The notes below the pieces were generated by a model that had not been told where the DNA came from, did not search any database, and was given only the letters and a program-made list of their open reading frames with translations. Below, piece after piece: positions 7,593 to 15,873 of a stretch of DNA of 64,000 nucleotides. The translations under genes were made by a program, and so were the position numbers. Position 1 is the first letter of the stretch; each line of letters opens with the position of its first letter. The stretch lies in NCBI GenBank assembly GCA_016702705.1, contig JADJDM010000016.1, forward strand, positions 1-64,000, given 5' to 3'. Source of the stretch: Bacteroidota bacterium. GTDB taxonomy: Bacteria; Bacteroidota; Bacteroidia; B-17B0; Aurantibacillaceae.

Positions 7593-8366
7593 TGATTTTT
7601 GAAGTTCTATGAAGTAATTGGCTGAGTGCTGCAACCTACTTCCATACCAAGAAAATAACTCACCATCAACAATTATAATTTTTGCATTAGGCAAATGCTT
7701 TTGATAATCCTGAACATGTTTTTCTTTGAACGGAAAAGGCTCAGAAGAAAGTAAAATTAATTCCGGATTAGCGTTTTGTAATTCATTAATTGAGATTTCT
7801 GGATAGCGAGAATCTTTGTTTAAGAATATATTTTCAAAATTACAACGCTTCAACATATCATCAATAAATGTTTTTTTTCCTGCAACCATTAAGGGTTCGT
7901 TCCAAATGAAATAAGCAACATTGACAGTTGTTCGTTTATTGAGTTGTTGAAATGTTGATTTAATAGTTGTTGTTAACTCAAGTGCTTTTTCTTTTTTATC
8001 GAAAAGCTCTCCAAGCATTTCAATCATTTGTAAGGACTCATCTAGGTTATGAATGTCACTTATCCAAACAGGAAATTCCTTTGCTAATTCTTCTATTTGA
8101 CTTTTTTCGTTTTCTTCTTTGTTGGCGATGATGATGTCGGGTTGTAATTTGCGAATCTTATCAAGGTTTAATTTTTTTGTACCGCCAACCAATGTTACCG
8201 ATGTTGCCATCTGGTGTGGATGAATACAAAACTTGGTAATACCAACTAATTCTTTTTCTAAACCCAAATCCCAAAGCAATTCGCTTTGCGAGGGAACAAT
8301 TGAAACAATCCTTTTTAAAGGTTTGTTTAGTTCAATGGTTCTATGCATTTGGTCGCTTACAATCAT
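7581..8366 (-). CDS. BtuF/TroA-like substrate-binding protein without signal peptide
   Basis: The 261-residue protein has the two-lobe helical-backbone binding-protein pattern of the BtuF/FecB group: RIVSIVPSQSELLWDLGLEKELVGIT, then LQPDIIIANKEENEKSQIEEL, and later NPELILLSSEPFPF and AKIIIVDGELFSWYGSR. Such proteins usually capture cobalamin or metal chelates in the periplasm for an ABC transporter. Here there is no N-terminal signal peptide or lipobox, so it is either cytoplasmic or exported otherwise. It overlaps the adenine deaminase gene by four bases (ATGA) as its downstream partner, implying translational coupling. No ABC permease or ATPase is nearby. The ligand is unknown. Confidence 0.75.
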   Translation of the reverse strand: MIVSDQMHRTIELNKPLKRIVSIVPSQSELLWDLGLEKELVGITKFCIHPHQMATSVTLVGGTKKLNLDKIRKLQPDIIIANKEENEKSQIEELAKEFPVWISDIHNLDESLQMIEMLGELFDKKEKALELTTTIKSTFQQLNKRTTVNVAYFIWNEPLMVAGKKTFIDDMLKRCNFENIFLNKDSRYPEISINELQNANPELILLSSEPFPFKEKHVQDYQKHLPNAKIIIVDGELFSWYGSRLQHSANYFIELQKSLQA

Positions 8367-10009
8367 TTCACAAACACATTTGTAAATTGAAAGGTTTCAC
8401 CATCAAACAAACCTTTATCGCTTAATTTTAATTTTGGAATTACTAATAAGGCCATAAATGATAAAGTCATGAAAGGTGCGCGTAGTGTTGTGCCCAGCTC
8501 TTTTGCTTTTTTATCTATTGCAATGTATTCGTTTGCAATTTCGTAACCATTTTTGTTAGTCATGATGCCGGCAATTGGCAAAGGAATATTCATGTGGTCT
8601 TTGCCATGACTTAAAGATATTCCACCTTTGTTTTCTATAATTAAATTAACGGCTTTGCACATATCCTCATCATTAGTACCAACAACAACAATGTTGTGAC
8701 AGTCGTGTGCAACACAACTTGCGATTGCTCCGTGTTTTAATTCAAAATTTTTAATGAATGCAATAGCAACAGGAGCATTTTCATAACGATTAACAACTGC
8801 AATTTTTAAAACATCTTTATCCGTGTTTGATACTGTAAACGCTGCAGACTTCACATCAATCTTAATTTCATTCGTAACTAATTGCCCTTCTAAGGCTTCA
8901 ATAACACGTATGGTGTTGCTTTCCTGTGGAATTGCAAAATCACTTACTTGTTTTGGTAGGCAATTAAAATTATTTAATATTTCCGTTTCAACACTCTCGA
9001 TTAATGAAATTCCATTTTCAGCAACTAGTTGTCCTTTGATGTATGTTTCAATAATATTAAAATCTGCAATGCTATCTATAACAATAAAATCTGCCGAATC
9101 ACCTTGCTGTAATTTCCCAACAGGTAAATTATAATGCTCCATTACGTTGATGGATGAAGCACGAAGTACATCATATAAATCATGCCCTTTATGCAATGCA
9201 CGTTTAACATGGCTGTTAATGTGGTTTTCAATTAAACTATCAGGGTGTTTATCATCGCAGCAAAACATGATTTGCTTTGGATATTTTTTTAGTAATGGAA
9301 TTAATTCTTCAAAATTTTTAGCTGCGCTTCCTTCACGAATCATAATTTTTACACCAAGTGCTAATTTTTCTTCGGCCTCTTCTAATTTAAAACATTCGTG
9401 ATCGGTGGTAATTAGCAATTCATTTTTCTCATCACCGCCTTTAAAATACGTGCGCATTTGTTCACCCATTAATCCAGGGGCGTGCCCGTCGATTGGTTTA
9501 CCAAGGCGTTTTGCGACCTCTAGTTTTGCATGCACATCCTTATCATAAAAAATTACTCCAGGGTAATTCATCATTTCTGCTAAATAAACTATCTCAGGTT
9601 TTTTTAATAGGATTTCTATATCGTGTGCATCAATGTTTGCACCTGCAGTTTCAAAATTAGTTGCTGGCACGCATGATGGAGCGCCAAAGAAAAAGTGAAA
9701 GGGAACTTTTTTTCCGTTCTCAATCATAAAATCAACTCCAGGCATTCCAAGCACATTTGCAATTTCGTGCGGGTCAGATATAGTTGCAACGGTTCCATGA
9801 ACAACTGCTAGTTTTGCAAATTCAGAAGGAACAAGCATACTACTTTCAACGTGCACGTGGGCATCTACAAAACCAGGTAAAATATATCCTTCAACTGTTT
9901 CGTTTATTTTGGTGATTGATTTTATTTTTGAATCTTCAACAATTACCTGCACAGCGTAAGTTTCGCGAGCGTATAAGTCGATAAGATTTGATTTGAATTC
10001 TTTTGTCAT
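8363..10009 (-). CDS. ade: Adenine deaminase
   Basis: The 548-residue amidohydrolase converts adenine to hypoxanthine in purine salvage. Metal-site and family motifs are visible in order: GFVDAHVHVESSM near residue 45, SDPHEIANVLG, IVYLAEMMNYPGV, IDGHAPGL, TTDHECF and CCDDKHPDSL. The C-terminal adenine-deaminase domain has CVAHDCHNIVVVGTND and PLPIAGIMTN. The length agrees with the Ade family (about 540-580), which differs from adenosine deaminase. It starts a two-gene operon with the downstream binding-protein gene, and the frame is intact. Confidence 0.93.
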   Translation of the reverse strand: MTKEFKSNLIDLYARETYAVQVIVEDSKIKSITKINETVEGYILPGFVDAHVHVESSMLVPSEFAKLAVVHGTVATISDPHEIANVLGMPGVDFMIENGKKVPFHFFFGAPSCVPATNFETAGANIDAHDIEILLKKPEIVYLAEMMNYPGVIFYDKDVHAKLEVAKRLGKPIDGHAPGLMGEQMRTYFKGGDEKNELLITTDHECFKLEEAEEKLALGVKIMIREGSAAKNFEELIPLLKKYPKQIMFCCDDKHPDSLIENHINSHVKRALHKGHDLYDVLRASSINVMEHYNLPVGKLQQGDSADFIVIDSIADFNIIETYIKGQLVAENGISLIESVETEILNNFNCLPKQVSDFAIPQESNTIRVIEALEGQLVTNEIKIDVKSAAFTVSNTDKDVLKIAVVNRYENAPVAIAFIKNFELKHGAIASCVAHDCHNIVVVGTNDEDMCKAVNLIIENKGGISLSHGKDHMNIPLPIAGIMTNKNGYEIANEYIAIDKKAKELGTTLRAPFMTLSFMALLVIPKLKLSDKGLFDGETFQFTNVFVK

Positions 10010-10094
10010 ATCAGAAATTAAGAAATGTAAAGTTAAAATTTATTCTTGTTCTTTCACTTAGGTATAATCCAAATAAATCGCATCTTTGCAGCCA

Positions 10095-10982
10095 ATGAAT
10101 AATAATGCAAAAGCACATCTTTCTTTATTTGCAGCGCAGGTAATTTATGCGATGAATTATTCTATTGCAAAAGATTTAATGCCTAAACATATTCAGCCAT
10201 TAGGCTTAGTGTTTTTGCGTATTTCAGGTGCTTGTTTGTTGTTTTGGATTTTGAGTTTGTTTAGCAAACAAGAAAAATTAGTAAAAGGTGATTTAAAGAA
10301 AATGGCCATTCTCGCTATTTTTGGTGTATGTGTTAATCAAGCATTTTTTATCTATGGATTAAGCATTACACAACCAATCAACTCTGCAATTATCATGATA
10401 TCAAATCCAATTGCAGTAATTGTTTTTACAATGATTGTGTTTAAAGAGCGATTAACCTTTTATAAATTGGGAGGCTTGGGATTAGGAATAGCAGGTGCAT
10501 TAACGCTTTTATTGTTTAAAGGGAATTTTGTGTTAGGAAGCGAAACAATATTGGGTGATATGTTTACGCTTATTAATTCAATGTCGTGGGCAGTGTTTGT
10601 GGTTATGGCAAAACCATACATGCAAAAATACCAAACAGTAACGGTAATGAAATGGATATTTTTGTTCGGTTTAATTTACATTGCTCCGTTTGGAATTAAC
10701 GATATTGTGCACACCAACTGGGCAGGCTTTGATAATTCAATTTGGATTGCTATTGCTTTTGTAGTTATTGCCACTACCTTCTTTGCCTATTTACTTAACA
10801 CTTATGCCTTAAAAGCCTTGAGCCCATCTGTGGTAAGTATGTATATTTATTTCCAACCATTTTTAGCAACCTTGTTTGCTGTTGCATTGGGAAAAGACAC
10901 ATTAACACCTATTAAAATTTTATCTGCTATCTTTATCATTGCCGGAGTTTATCTGGTAAGTAAAAAAACAAAATCACTATGA
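10095..10982 (+). CDS. EamA-family (DMT) transporter
   Basis: The 295-residue membrane protein has about ten hydrophobic segments in two EamA halves: the first runs HLSLFAAQVIYAMNYSIAKD to GIAGALTLLLF and the second starts at GDMFTLINSMSWAVFVVMAK. It is likely an inner-membrane exporter of metabolites or amino acids, with an undefined substrate. ATG 10095 is chosen; an in-frame TTG at 10086 lies inside the CATCTTTG promoter-like box (10081-10088), which leaves only six bases before the ATG. The stop overlaps the start of yicC by four bases. Confidence 0.85.
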   Translation: MNNNAKAHLSLFAAQVIYAMNYSIAKDLMPKHIQPLGLVFLRISGACLLFWILSLFSKQEKLVKGDLKKMAILAIFGVCVNQAFFIYGLSITQPINSAIIMISNPIAVIVFTMIVFKERLTFYKLGGLGLGIAGALTLLLFKGNFVLGSETILGDMFTLINSMSWAVFVVMAKPYMQKYQTVTVMKWIFLFGLIYIAPFGINDIVHTNWAGFDNSIWIAIAFVVIATTFFAYLLNTYALKALSPSVVSMYIYFQPFLATLFAVALGKDTLTPIKILSAIFIIAGVYLVSKKTKSL

Positions 10983-11848
10983 TACAATCGATGACTGGAT
11001 TTGGAAAAGCTTCCAAAGAATACGCAAGCAAAAACATTACTGTTGAAGTAAAATCATTAAACAGCAAAGGACTTGATTTGAGCCTTCGTTTACCTTCTTC
11101 TTTCAGAGAAAAAGAATTGGAACTACGTTCAGAAATAACAAAACTATTAGAGCGGGGCAAGGTTGATTTATCTATTAATATTGAAAGCAACGTAACTGAA
11201 TCAGGTTTAAAAATTAATACTGATTTAGCAAAACAATATCACCAACAGTTAATTGAGCTATCAAATGTGTTAAATGAAAAGGGTGCAAATATTTTTTCGG
11301 AAGTATTAAAAATGCCCGAAGTAATGAAAACTGAGCGCAGAGAGTTTGATGAGAATGAATGGATAAACGTGAAAGAAGTCATTAATGCTGCAATAGAAAA
11401 ATTGCAAGGTTTTAGAAAAGATGAAGGGCGTTCAATAGAAAATGATTTCACAAAACAAATAGGTGTTATTATGCAACGCCTTGCTGATATTGAGATTGCT
11501 GACCCTAAGCGTATCGAGAACATAAAATCACGTATTGGTAAAAATGTTAGTGAATACATCCCGAAAGAAGCCATTGATAAAAATCGTTTTGAGCAAGAGT
11601 TAATTTATTACATCGAAAAAATAGATATCAATGAAGAAAAAGTTCGTTTAAAAACACACTGCGATTATTTCTTAACAACCATGAAAGAGCCTGCAGGCGG
11701 AAGAAAGCTGAACTTCATTGCTCAAGAAATAGGTAGAGAGATAAACACCATTGGCTCCAAAGCTAATGATGTTACTATTCAAAAGCTGGTTGTTGAAATG
11801 AAGGATGAGTTAGAGAAAATTAAGGAGCAGACGAGTAATGTGTTGTAA
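10979..11848 (+). CDS. yicC: YicC/YloC-family endoribonuclease
   Basis: The 289-residue protein begins IQSMTGFGKA, the hallmark N-terminus of YicC, and continues VEVKSLNSKGLDLSLRLP. It ends with the conserved C-terminal DUF1732 region (EQELIYYIEKIDINEE, GRKLNFIAQEIGREINTIGSK, VEMKDELEKIKEQ). Characterised homologues are RNA-degrading enzymes. Translation is coupled to the upstream EamA gene through an ATGA overlap. The frame is intact and the length normal. Confidence 0.93.
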   Translation: MIQSMTGFGKASKEYASKNITVEVKSLNSKGLDLSLRLPSSFREKELELRSEITKLLERGKVDLSINIESNVTESGLKINTDLAKQYHQQLIELSNVLNEKGANIFSEVLKMPEVMKTERREFDENEWINVKEVINAAIEKLQGFRKDEGRSIENDFTKQIGVIMQRLADIEIADPKRIENIKSRIGKNVSEYIPKEAIDKNRFEQELIYYIEKIDINEEKVRLKTHCDYFLTTMKEPAGGRKLNFIAQEIGREINTIGSKANDVTIQKLVVEMKDELEKIKEQTSNVL

Positions 11849-11876
11849 CTTTTCTTGAAATATGAGTTATTAATTC

Positions 11877-12398
11877 ATGAAACAGTTTTTATCTCTCATT
11901 TTTATTCTAAGCTTTTGCGCCAAATATTCTGCGCAATCGGATACCATTGATTATTCGATTTTTCTTGCCAATAATAAACTTAGTTTAATAAGAGTATTGG
12001 AAGGGAAGGATAAGAAGCAATTGTACTTTAAAGCTAAACCTTTTTTTGCAGTTGGAGTTGTAAGTAATTTAAATGATCCAATTGTATCTAAGGCTAGTTT
12101 TCTTGGACTTACAGATACGATGATGTTTTCCGAATGGGATTTAGAAAAAGGAAATCAGTTAATTGTTGCACATTCAATATCAAAAGTATACCTAAAGAAA
12201 AATATTTTGTACCTAAAGAAATTGAGATTTAGCGGCACTGATTATATTGACCCAATAGATAGGAAATTCGAAATCATAAAATGGACAAAGTTTGAAATAA
12301 TCCTTAAAGACCTTGATTATCCTAAGTTAAATAGGTTTTATGTTTTAGGGAAATTGTCGCGAAATAGATTTTTAGTGTTGAATATTTTGTTTACCTAA
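11877..12398 (+). CDS. Secreted hypothetical protein
   Basis: The 173-residue protein has a signal peptide (MKQFLSLIFILSFCAKYSAQ). The mature part is rich in Lys, Leu and Ile and is predicted as beta-rich, with no recognised family motif. It lies 28 bases after yicC on the same strand and overlaps the tail of the convergent lipoprotein gene by 27 bases. Function is unknown. Confidence 0.55.
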   Translation: MKQFLSLIFILSFCAKYSAQSDTIDYSIFLANNKLSLIRVLEGKDKKQLYFKAKPFFAVGVVSNLNDPIVSKASFLGLTDTMMFSEWDLEKGNQLIVAHSISKVYLKKNILYLKKLRFSGTDYIDPIDRKFEIIKWTKFEIILKDLDYPKLNRFYVLGKLSRNRFLVLNILFT

Positions 12399-12824
12399 AT
12401 AGACAATTTTAAATTTCATGCTATCTATTTGTTTCTCATTGTAGATTAAAAGTGTATCCATGAGTTTCTTTTGTACAATTTGGTTGATACTAAGTTTATC
12501 TTTATATTTTATTAATGTATCCTGATTGAAAACCCAAATTTTGAGTGTTTTGTCTTTAGAACTCCTGATGTCAAGTCTCCAAGATGCTATTTTACTCATA
12601 TCATTGGGGATTTTATCACTTTGATTCGGTTTTATTACATCTCTCAAGTTAATATGAATTGAGTTAACGATGCTGTCTGCCCATGGAACTGATTTTGAAA
12701 TAGAGATTGAATATGGTGATTTGTTTATGATTATAAGGTCATCATCTACATCAGGTTTGCATGAATAAATAAACATTAAAAAAGGTGTAATCAATGAAGT
12801 AAAGATTTTATTAGTGTACTTCAT
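12372..12824 (-). CDS. Putative small lipoprotein, unknown function
   Basis: ATG 12824 is preferred because it gives a lipoprotein signal, MKYTNKIFTSLITPFLMFIYSC, with the lipobox Cys at residue 22. A longer open frame upstream to 12896 would bury this signal. The 150-residue protein has Ile- and Ser-rich strands and no family that I recognise. It faces the preceding secreted gene tail to tail, with overlapping 3' ends. Confidence 0.55.
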   Translation of the reverse strand: MKYTNKIFTSLITPFLMFIYSCKPDVDDDLIIINKSPYSISISKSVPWADSIVNSIHINLRDVIKPNQSDKIPNDMSKIASWRLDIRSSKDKTLKIWVFNQDTLIKYKDKLSINQIVQKKLMDTLLIYNEKQIDSMKFKIVYLGKQNIQH

Positions 12825-12920
12825 GTTTGTAATTTTAAATCTATCCAAAATGCAAAAGAAGACTACGAACATTCGTTCCCATTTCCAAATCAACACATTT
12901 CCAAATTTTCAAATCAAACA

Positions 12921-14549
12921 CTAGGTCTGCATCACTCCAACGTTGTAACGCTTAGTAATAGGCGAGTGATTAGCTGCTTCAATACCCATGCTAATAACTT
13001 TACGTGTATCTAAAGGATCTATGATGCCATCTGTCCAAATGCGGGCAGCAGCGTAATACGGGCTTGTTTGAGCGTCGTATCTATCTTTAATTTTATTATA
13101 AAGTTCTGCTTCTTTTTCTGGAGTAATTTCTTCGCCTTTTGCTTTTAAGCTTGCTACTTCTATTTGCACTAATACTTTTGCAGCTTGTGCTCCACCCATT
13201 ACAGCAATTTGACCTGTAGGCCATGAGTAAATTAAACGTGGGTCGTAAGCTTTACCGCACATTGCATAATTTGCAGCACCGTATGAGTTACCAATTATGA
13301 TGGTGAATTTAGGAACAACAGAGTTACTCATTGCATTAACAAGTTTTGCCCCGTCTTTAATAATTCCACCATGCTCGCTACGAGAGCCAACCATAAAGCC
13401 AGTTGCATCTTGTAAAAACACCAATGGAATTTTACGTTGGTTGCAATTCATTATAAAACGAGCTGCTTTATCTGCACTGTCACTATAAATTACACCACCA
13501 AATTGCATTTCACCTTTTTTGCTTTTTACAACTTTACGTTGATTAGCAACAATACCAACTGCCCAACCATCTATACGAGCTAAGCCGCAAATGATGCTTT
13601 TTCCATACAATTCTTTGTATTCATCAAACTCAGAGTTGTCAACTAAGCGATGAATAATTTCATGCATGTCGTATTGTTTATCACGAGTATCTGGAATGAT
13701 TCCGTAAATTTCTTTCTCATCCTTTTTAGGCTTAGCTGCGGCAATGCGGTCGAAACCTGCTTTGTCGTAGTCACCTATCTTATCCATTATTTTTTTAATT
13801 CTATCTAAGCAGTCTTTATCGTCTTTGCATTTGTTATCAGTAACGCCAGATATTTCACATTGTGTAGTTGCTCCACCTAAAGTTTCGTTATCTATGTTTT
13901 CACCAATTGCAGCTTTAACTAAATAAGAACCAGCTAAGAAAATACTTCCTGTTTTATCTACAATCATTGCTTCGTCGCTCATGATTGGAAGGTAAGCGCC
14001 ACCTGCAACACAGCTTCCCATGATTGCTGCGATTTGCAGAATTCCCATCGAACTCATTACTGCATTGTTTCTAAAAATTCTTCCGAAATGTTCTTTATCA
14101 GGAAAAATCTCATCTTGCAATGGCAAGTAAACTCCTGCGCTATCAACTAAATAAATAATAGGTAATCTATTTTCGATAGAGATTTCTTGCGCTCTTAAAT
14201 TTTTCTTTCCTGTAATTGGGAACCAAGCCCCTGCTTTTACTGTTGCATCATTTGCAACAACAATACATTGTCTTCCTTTAATGTAACCAATAACAACAAC
14301 AACGCCACCACTAGGGCAACCACCGTGTTCTTTGTACATATCTTCGCCTGCAAAGGCTCCAACTTCAATGCGTTTTGCATTATCATCCAATAAATAATCA
14401 ATTCGTTCACGAGCTGTCATTTTACCTTGCTCATGCATTTTATCAATTCGGCTTTTTCCACCACCTAAATAAACCTTATTTAGTTTTTGCTCCAATTGAG
14501 AAATCAAAAGGCGCATTACATCATCATTTTTATTGAACTCTAAATCCAT
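12921..14549 (-). CDS. Acyl-CoA carboxylase beta subunit (methylcrotonyl-CoA carboxylase type)
   Basis: The 542-residue carboxyltransferase subunit transfers CO2 from biotin to an acyl-CoA. GKMTARERIDYLLD near residue 45 and two crotonase-like oxyanion sites are visible (GSCVAGGAYLPIMSDEA in the N-half; GNSYGAANYAMCGKAYDPR in the C-half). EHFGRIFRNNAVMSSMGI and the AGSYLVKAAIGE segment are closest in memory to methylcrotonyl-CoA carboxylase beta, used in leucine breakdown, rather than propionyl-CoA carboxylase. The biotin-carrying alpha subunit is not in the window. The frame is intact and the gene is monocistronic. Confidence 0.85.
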   Translation of the reverse strand: MDLEFNKNDDVMRLLISQLEQKLNKVYLGGGKSRIDKMHEQGKMTARERIDYLLDDNAKRIEVGAFAGEDMYKEHGGCPSGGVVVVIGYIKGRQCIVVANDATVKAGAWFPITGKKNLRAQEISIENRLPIIYLVDSAGVYLPLQDEIFPDKEHFGRIFRNNAVMSSMGILQIAAIMGSCVAGGAYLPIMSDEAMIVDKTGSIFLAGSYLVKAAIGENIDNETLGGATTQCEISGVTDNKCKDDKDCLDRIKKIMDKIGDYDKAGFDRIAAAKPKKDEKEIYGIIPDTRDKQYDMHEIIHRLVDNSEFDEYKELYGKSIICGLARIDGWAVGIVANQRKVVKSKKGEMQFGGVIYSDSADKAARFIMNCNQRKIPLVFLQDATGFMVGSRSEHGGIIKDGAKLVNAMSNSVVPKFTIIIGNSYGAANYAMCGKAYDPRLIYSWPTGQIAVMGGAQAAKVLVQIEVASLKAKGEEITPEKEAELYNKIKDRYDAQTSPYYAAARIWTDGIIDPLDTRKVISMGIEAANHSPITKRYNVGVMQT

Positions 14550-14794
14550 AGTGTAAACAATTAATTGTATTAATTACAAGCGTGCCAAATATACTCAGAA
14601 ATTTGTTTTAAAAGGAGTAAAAAGTGAAAACTCCATACATGAAACTTCTAAATTTCGGCTTTTTATTTTTTTATTAATTGAGTTAGTTTAAGATATTCTT
14701 TTGTTGTCTGGCTATCTCTAAATATCCTTTTTTATTAAGCTTGATTGTTATGTTAATATGTAACTAATGTAACAGTTTAGTTTTATTAATTCAA

Positions 14795-14802
14795 TATGTT
14801 TG
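14795..14802 (+). promoter_or_regulatory. -7 box of the di-haem peroxidase gene
   Basis: TATGTTTG matches the Bacteroidota TAnnTTTG element exactly. It lies 18 bases before the ATG at 14821, in a 271-base gap between divergent genes. No clear -33 TTTG was found. Confidence 0.5.
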
Positions 14803-14820
14803 TAGTCTAAAAGTTACATC

Positions 14821-15870
14821 ATGAAGAATGCAGTATTTGTGGGAATTGTTTTTGTTGTTTTATTCGCTGCTTCATGCGGCTCAGATAATGCAGAGGACAC
14901 CGTTAAGATTCCGGAAGATAAAAGTTTGATGATTGAAGCGCAGGGATATTTTAAAATGCTTCCTCCAATTGTAGAATCAAATGAAAATCCAGTTACTGGG
15001 CCTAAAGTAGCCTTGGGGAAAACCTTATTTTATGATAGTCGATTATCTCAAAATAACACACAAAGCTGTAATTCTTGCCATAACTTAGCAACATTTGGCG
15101 TGGATAATGATGCCACTAGTAAAGGTGATTTGGGCCAAAATGGAGGACGTAATTCTCCAACGGTTTACAATGCTGCTTTTCATTTTGCGCAGTTTTGGGA
15201 TGGGCGAGCAAAAACAATTGAAGACCAAGCAGGGATGCCTATTTTGAATCCTGTTGAAATGAATATGCCTTCTGAAGGTTTTGTTGTTTCAAGATTAAAA
15301 GGAATAAATGGGTACAAACAATTGTTTCAAGATGCTTTTCCAAATGATAAAGACCCAATAAGTTACTTAAATTTAAAAAAGGCAATAGGCGCATTTGAAC
15401 GTACTTTAACAAATCCGGGTCGATTCGATCAATATTTAGGAGGCGATAATAAGGCAATTACAAACGAAGAAAAAGAAGGATTGGCTGAGTTTATTTCTGT
15501 TGGTTGTATTCAATGCCACACAGGAATGGGATTAGGTGGAAACATGATGCAGAAGTTCCCTGTTCATGGTACTTCATATGTTTCTGCAACTGGAAGTTTA
15601 AAGGAAGATTTAGGAAAAATGGAACAAACAAAAGATGAGTTTGATAAATTTAAATTCAAAGTACCTTCCTTACTTAACATTACCGAAACTGCGCCTTACT
15701 TCCATGATGGAAGCGTAAAGGATTTGGATAAGGCAATAAGCATCATGGGAAAATTGCAGCTAAACAAAGACTTAAGTCCTGAACAAATAAAAAAGATTCA
15801 TACCTTCCTTAATACCTTGAAAGGGAATAAAATGGTTTATGCAACAACAGTTCCTGTAATGCCTAAGTAG
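14821..15870 (+). CDS. Di-haem cytochrome c peroxidase (MauG/CcpA family) lipoprotein
   Basis: The 349-residue protein has a lipoprotein signal with Cys19 (FAASC). It carries two haem-binding sites, CNSCH (residues 83-87) and CIQCH (229-233), with the family segments GRNSPTVYNAAFHFAQFWDGRA and PSLLNITETAPYFHDGS, the latter providing the usual distal ligand region. Such enzymes reduce hydrogen peroxide using c-type electron donors, or act as MauG-like oxidases, at the periplasmic side. Length is typical. The gene is convergent with the following T9SS cargo gene, with three bases between stops. Confidence 0.9.
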   Translation: MKNAVFVGIVFVVLFAASCGSDNAEDTVKIPEDKSLMIEAQGYFKMLPPIVESNENPVTGPKVALGKTLFYDSRLSQNNTQSCNSCHNLATFGVDNDATSKGDLGQNGGRNSPTVYNAAFHFAQFWDGRAKTIEDQAGMPILNPVEMNMPSEGFVVSRLKGINGYKQLFQDAFPNDKDPISYLNLKKAIGAFERTLTNPGRFDQYLGGDNKAITNEEKEGLAEFISVGCIQCHTGMGLGGNMMQKFPVHGTSYVSATGSLKEDLGKMEQTKDEFDKFKFKVPSLLNITETAPYFHDGSVKDLDKAISIMGKLQLNKDLSPEQIKKIHTFLNTLKGNKMVYATTVPVMPK

Positions 15871-15873
15871 TTT

